Origin: Lichenostomus cassidix
Lineage: Eukaryota > Chordata > Aves > Passeriformes > Meliphagidae
Assembly (NCBI GenBank): GCA_008360975.2
Contig: CM039211.1
Coordinates: forward strand, 48,234,077 to 48,298,076
Length of the DNA: 64,000 nt
Reading direction: 5' to 3'
The notes under the pieces are model-generated. The model ran no database searches and was not told where the DNA came from. It saw only the letters and a list, made by a program, of their open reading frames with translations. Shown in pieces: positions 63,508-64,000 of this stretch (position 1 is its first letter; every line of letters begins with the position of its first letter). A program made the position numbers and the translations under genes.

Positions 63508-63550
63508 TCCCCAGTGAATTCCCAGTGAATGTTTCCCAGTGAATATTCCC
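63508..63550. repeat. Short tandem repeat, CCCAGTGAAT core, three copies
   Basis: Three CCCAGTGAAT cores with AT-rich spacers of uneven length, flanked by AATATTCCCC at both ends. Confidence 0.9.
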
Positions 63551-64000
63551 CTGCCAGACAGAGGTGTGTTTTGTCCCCTTCTAAGTGCAACATTCCCTGT
63601 GTCTCAGTGAAAGAGTTGTGGTAGAGGTTTTAAATCTTGCCACTTGCACTATGCTTCCTCAGGTAACCTCTAGGGACTGCTGGTTTTGCCCAAGTGGAAG
63701 TGAGAAACCTGAGTGCCATTCCCAGACCCTCTGCCTGCAGGTGGAAGCAGCATGGAGAGCCCTAAGCCCCACTGGGAGGTCCCACAGTGGAGCATCTCCT
63801 GCCTCTGCCTTGAAGTGCACCAAGCTCCAAGCCTTTCCTGCAAAGACTCGATATTCCAGGGGTGGTTTAGGGAAACCTAATGAAGTCACTTGAAATTGCA
63901 CTTGCTGTGTGGAGTCAGCCATGGGGATCTGTGTTTCACACCTTCTTGGGCATGAAGTTGCAGCGTGTGATGCTAACACAGCCAACGTTGCCATCATGTT
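63551..64000. other. Window end, gene-free
   Basis: Open frames on both strands (63585-63893 and 63659-63997) overlap each other and show no recognisable domain. Confidence 0.45.

Overview
This is a gene-sparse, AT-rich vertebrate window. Long introns, GT-AG splice sites and several CR1 LINE copies with the ATTCTATG/ATTCTGTG-type 3' ends typical of birds point to an avian genome. Two protein-coding genes can be read: PUM3 (Puf-A, KIAA0020) on the + strand and KCNV2 (Kv8.2) on the - strand, arranged tail to tail. From established knowledge, the same convergent pair sits on human 9p24 near VLDLR. This block is Z-linked in birds, so a bird Z chromosome is the most likely source (inference). No bacterial, plasmid or CRISPR-like content is present.

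Layout. 1-1054 is the 3' part of a CR1 element. 1659-23875 holds sixteen PUM3 coding exons. They run in frame to the stop codon; only about the first 28 residues and the 5' UTR lie upstream of the window. 24860-26525 is a large imperfect inverted repeat just past the PUM3 3' end, with a younger CR1 nested in its left arm. 26526-34475 is intergenic with nothing recognised. 34791-39801 holds both KCNV2 coding exons, which join in frame into a 567-residue protein. Its 3.3-kb intron carries a perfect 22-bp-stem hairpin. 39802-64000 has no recognisable gene. It contains a 1.7-kb CR1 copy that keeps reverse-transcriptase traces, smaller repeat remnants, two LTR-like stretches (low confidence) and three long microsatellite or hexanucleotide arrays (CTCCCT, GGAA, TTTGCC). 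Those arrays create long but meaningless open frames.

Functions. PUM3 is a nucleolar Puf-repeat protein of 60S ribosome biogenesis. KCNV2 is an electrically silent Kv subunit that modifies Kv2 channels in photoreceptors. They are neighbours by chromosomal history, and nothing suggests a shared pathway. I found no convincing new multi-gene system. The most unusual signals are structural: the interrupted large inverted repeat, the perfect short hairpin, the hexamer array whose interruptions are mostly three bases long, and an outer-pore Cys in KCNV2.
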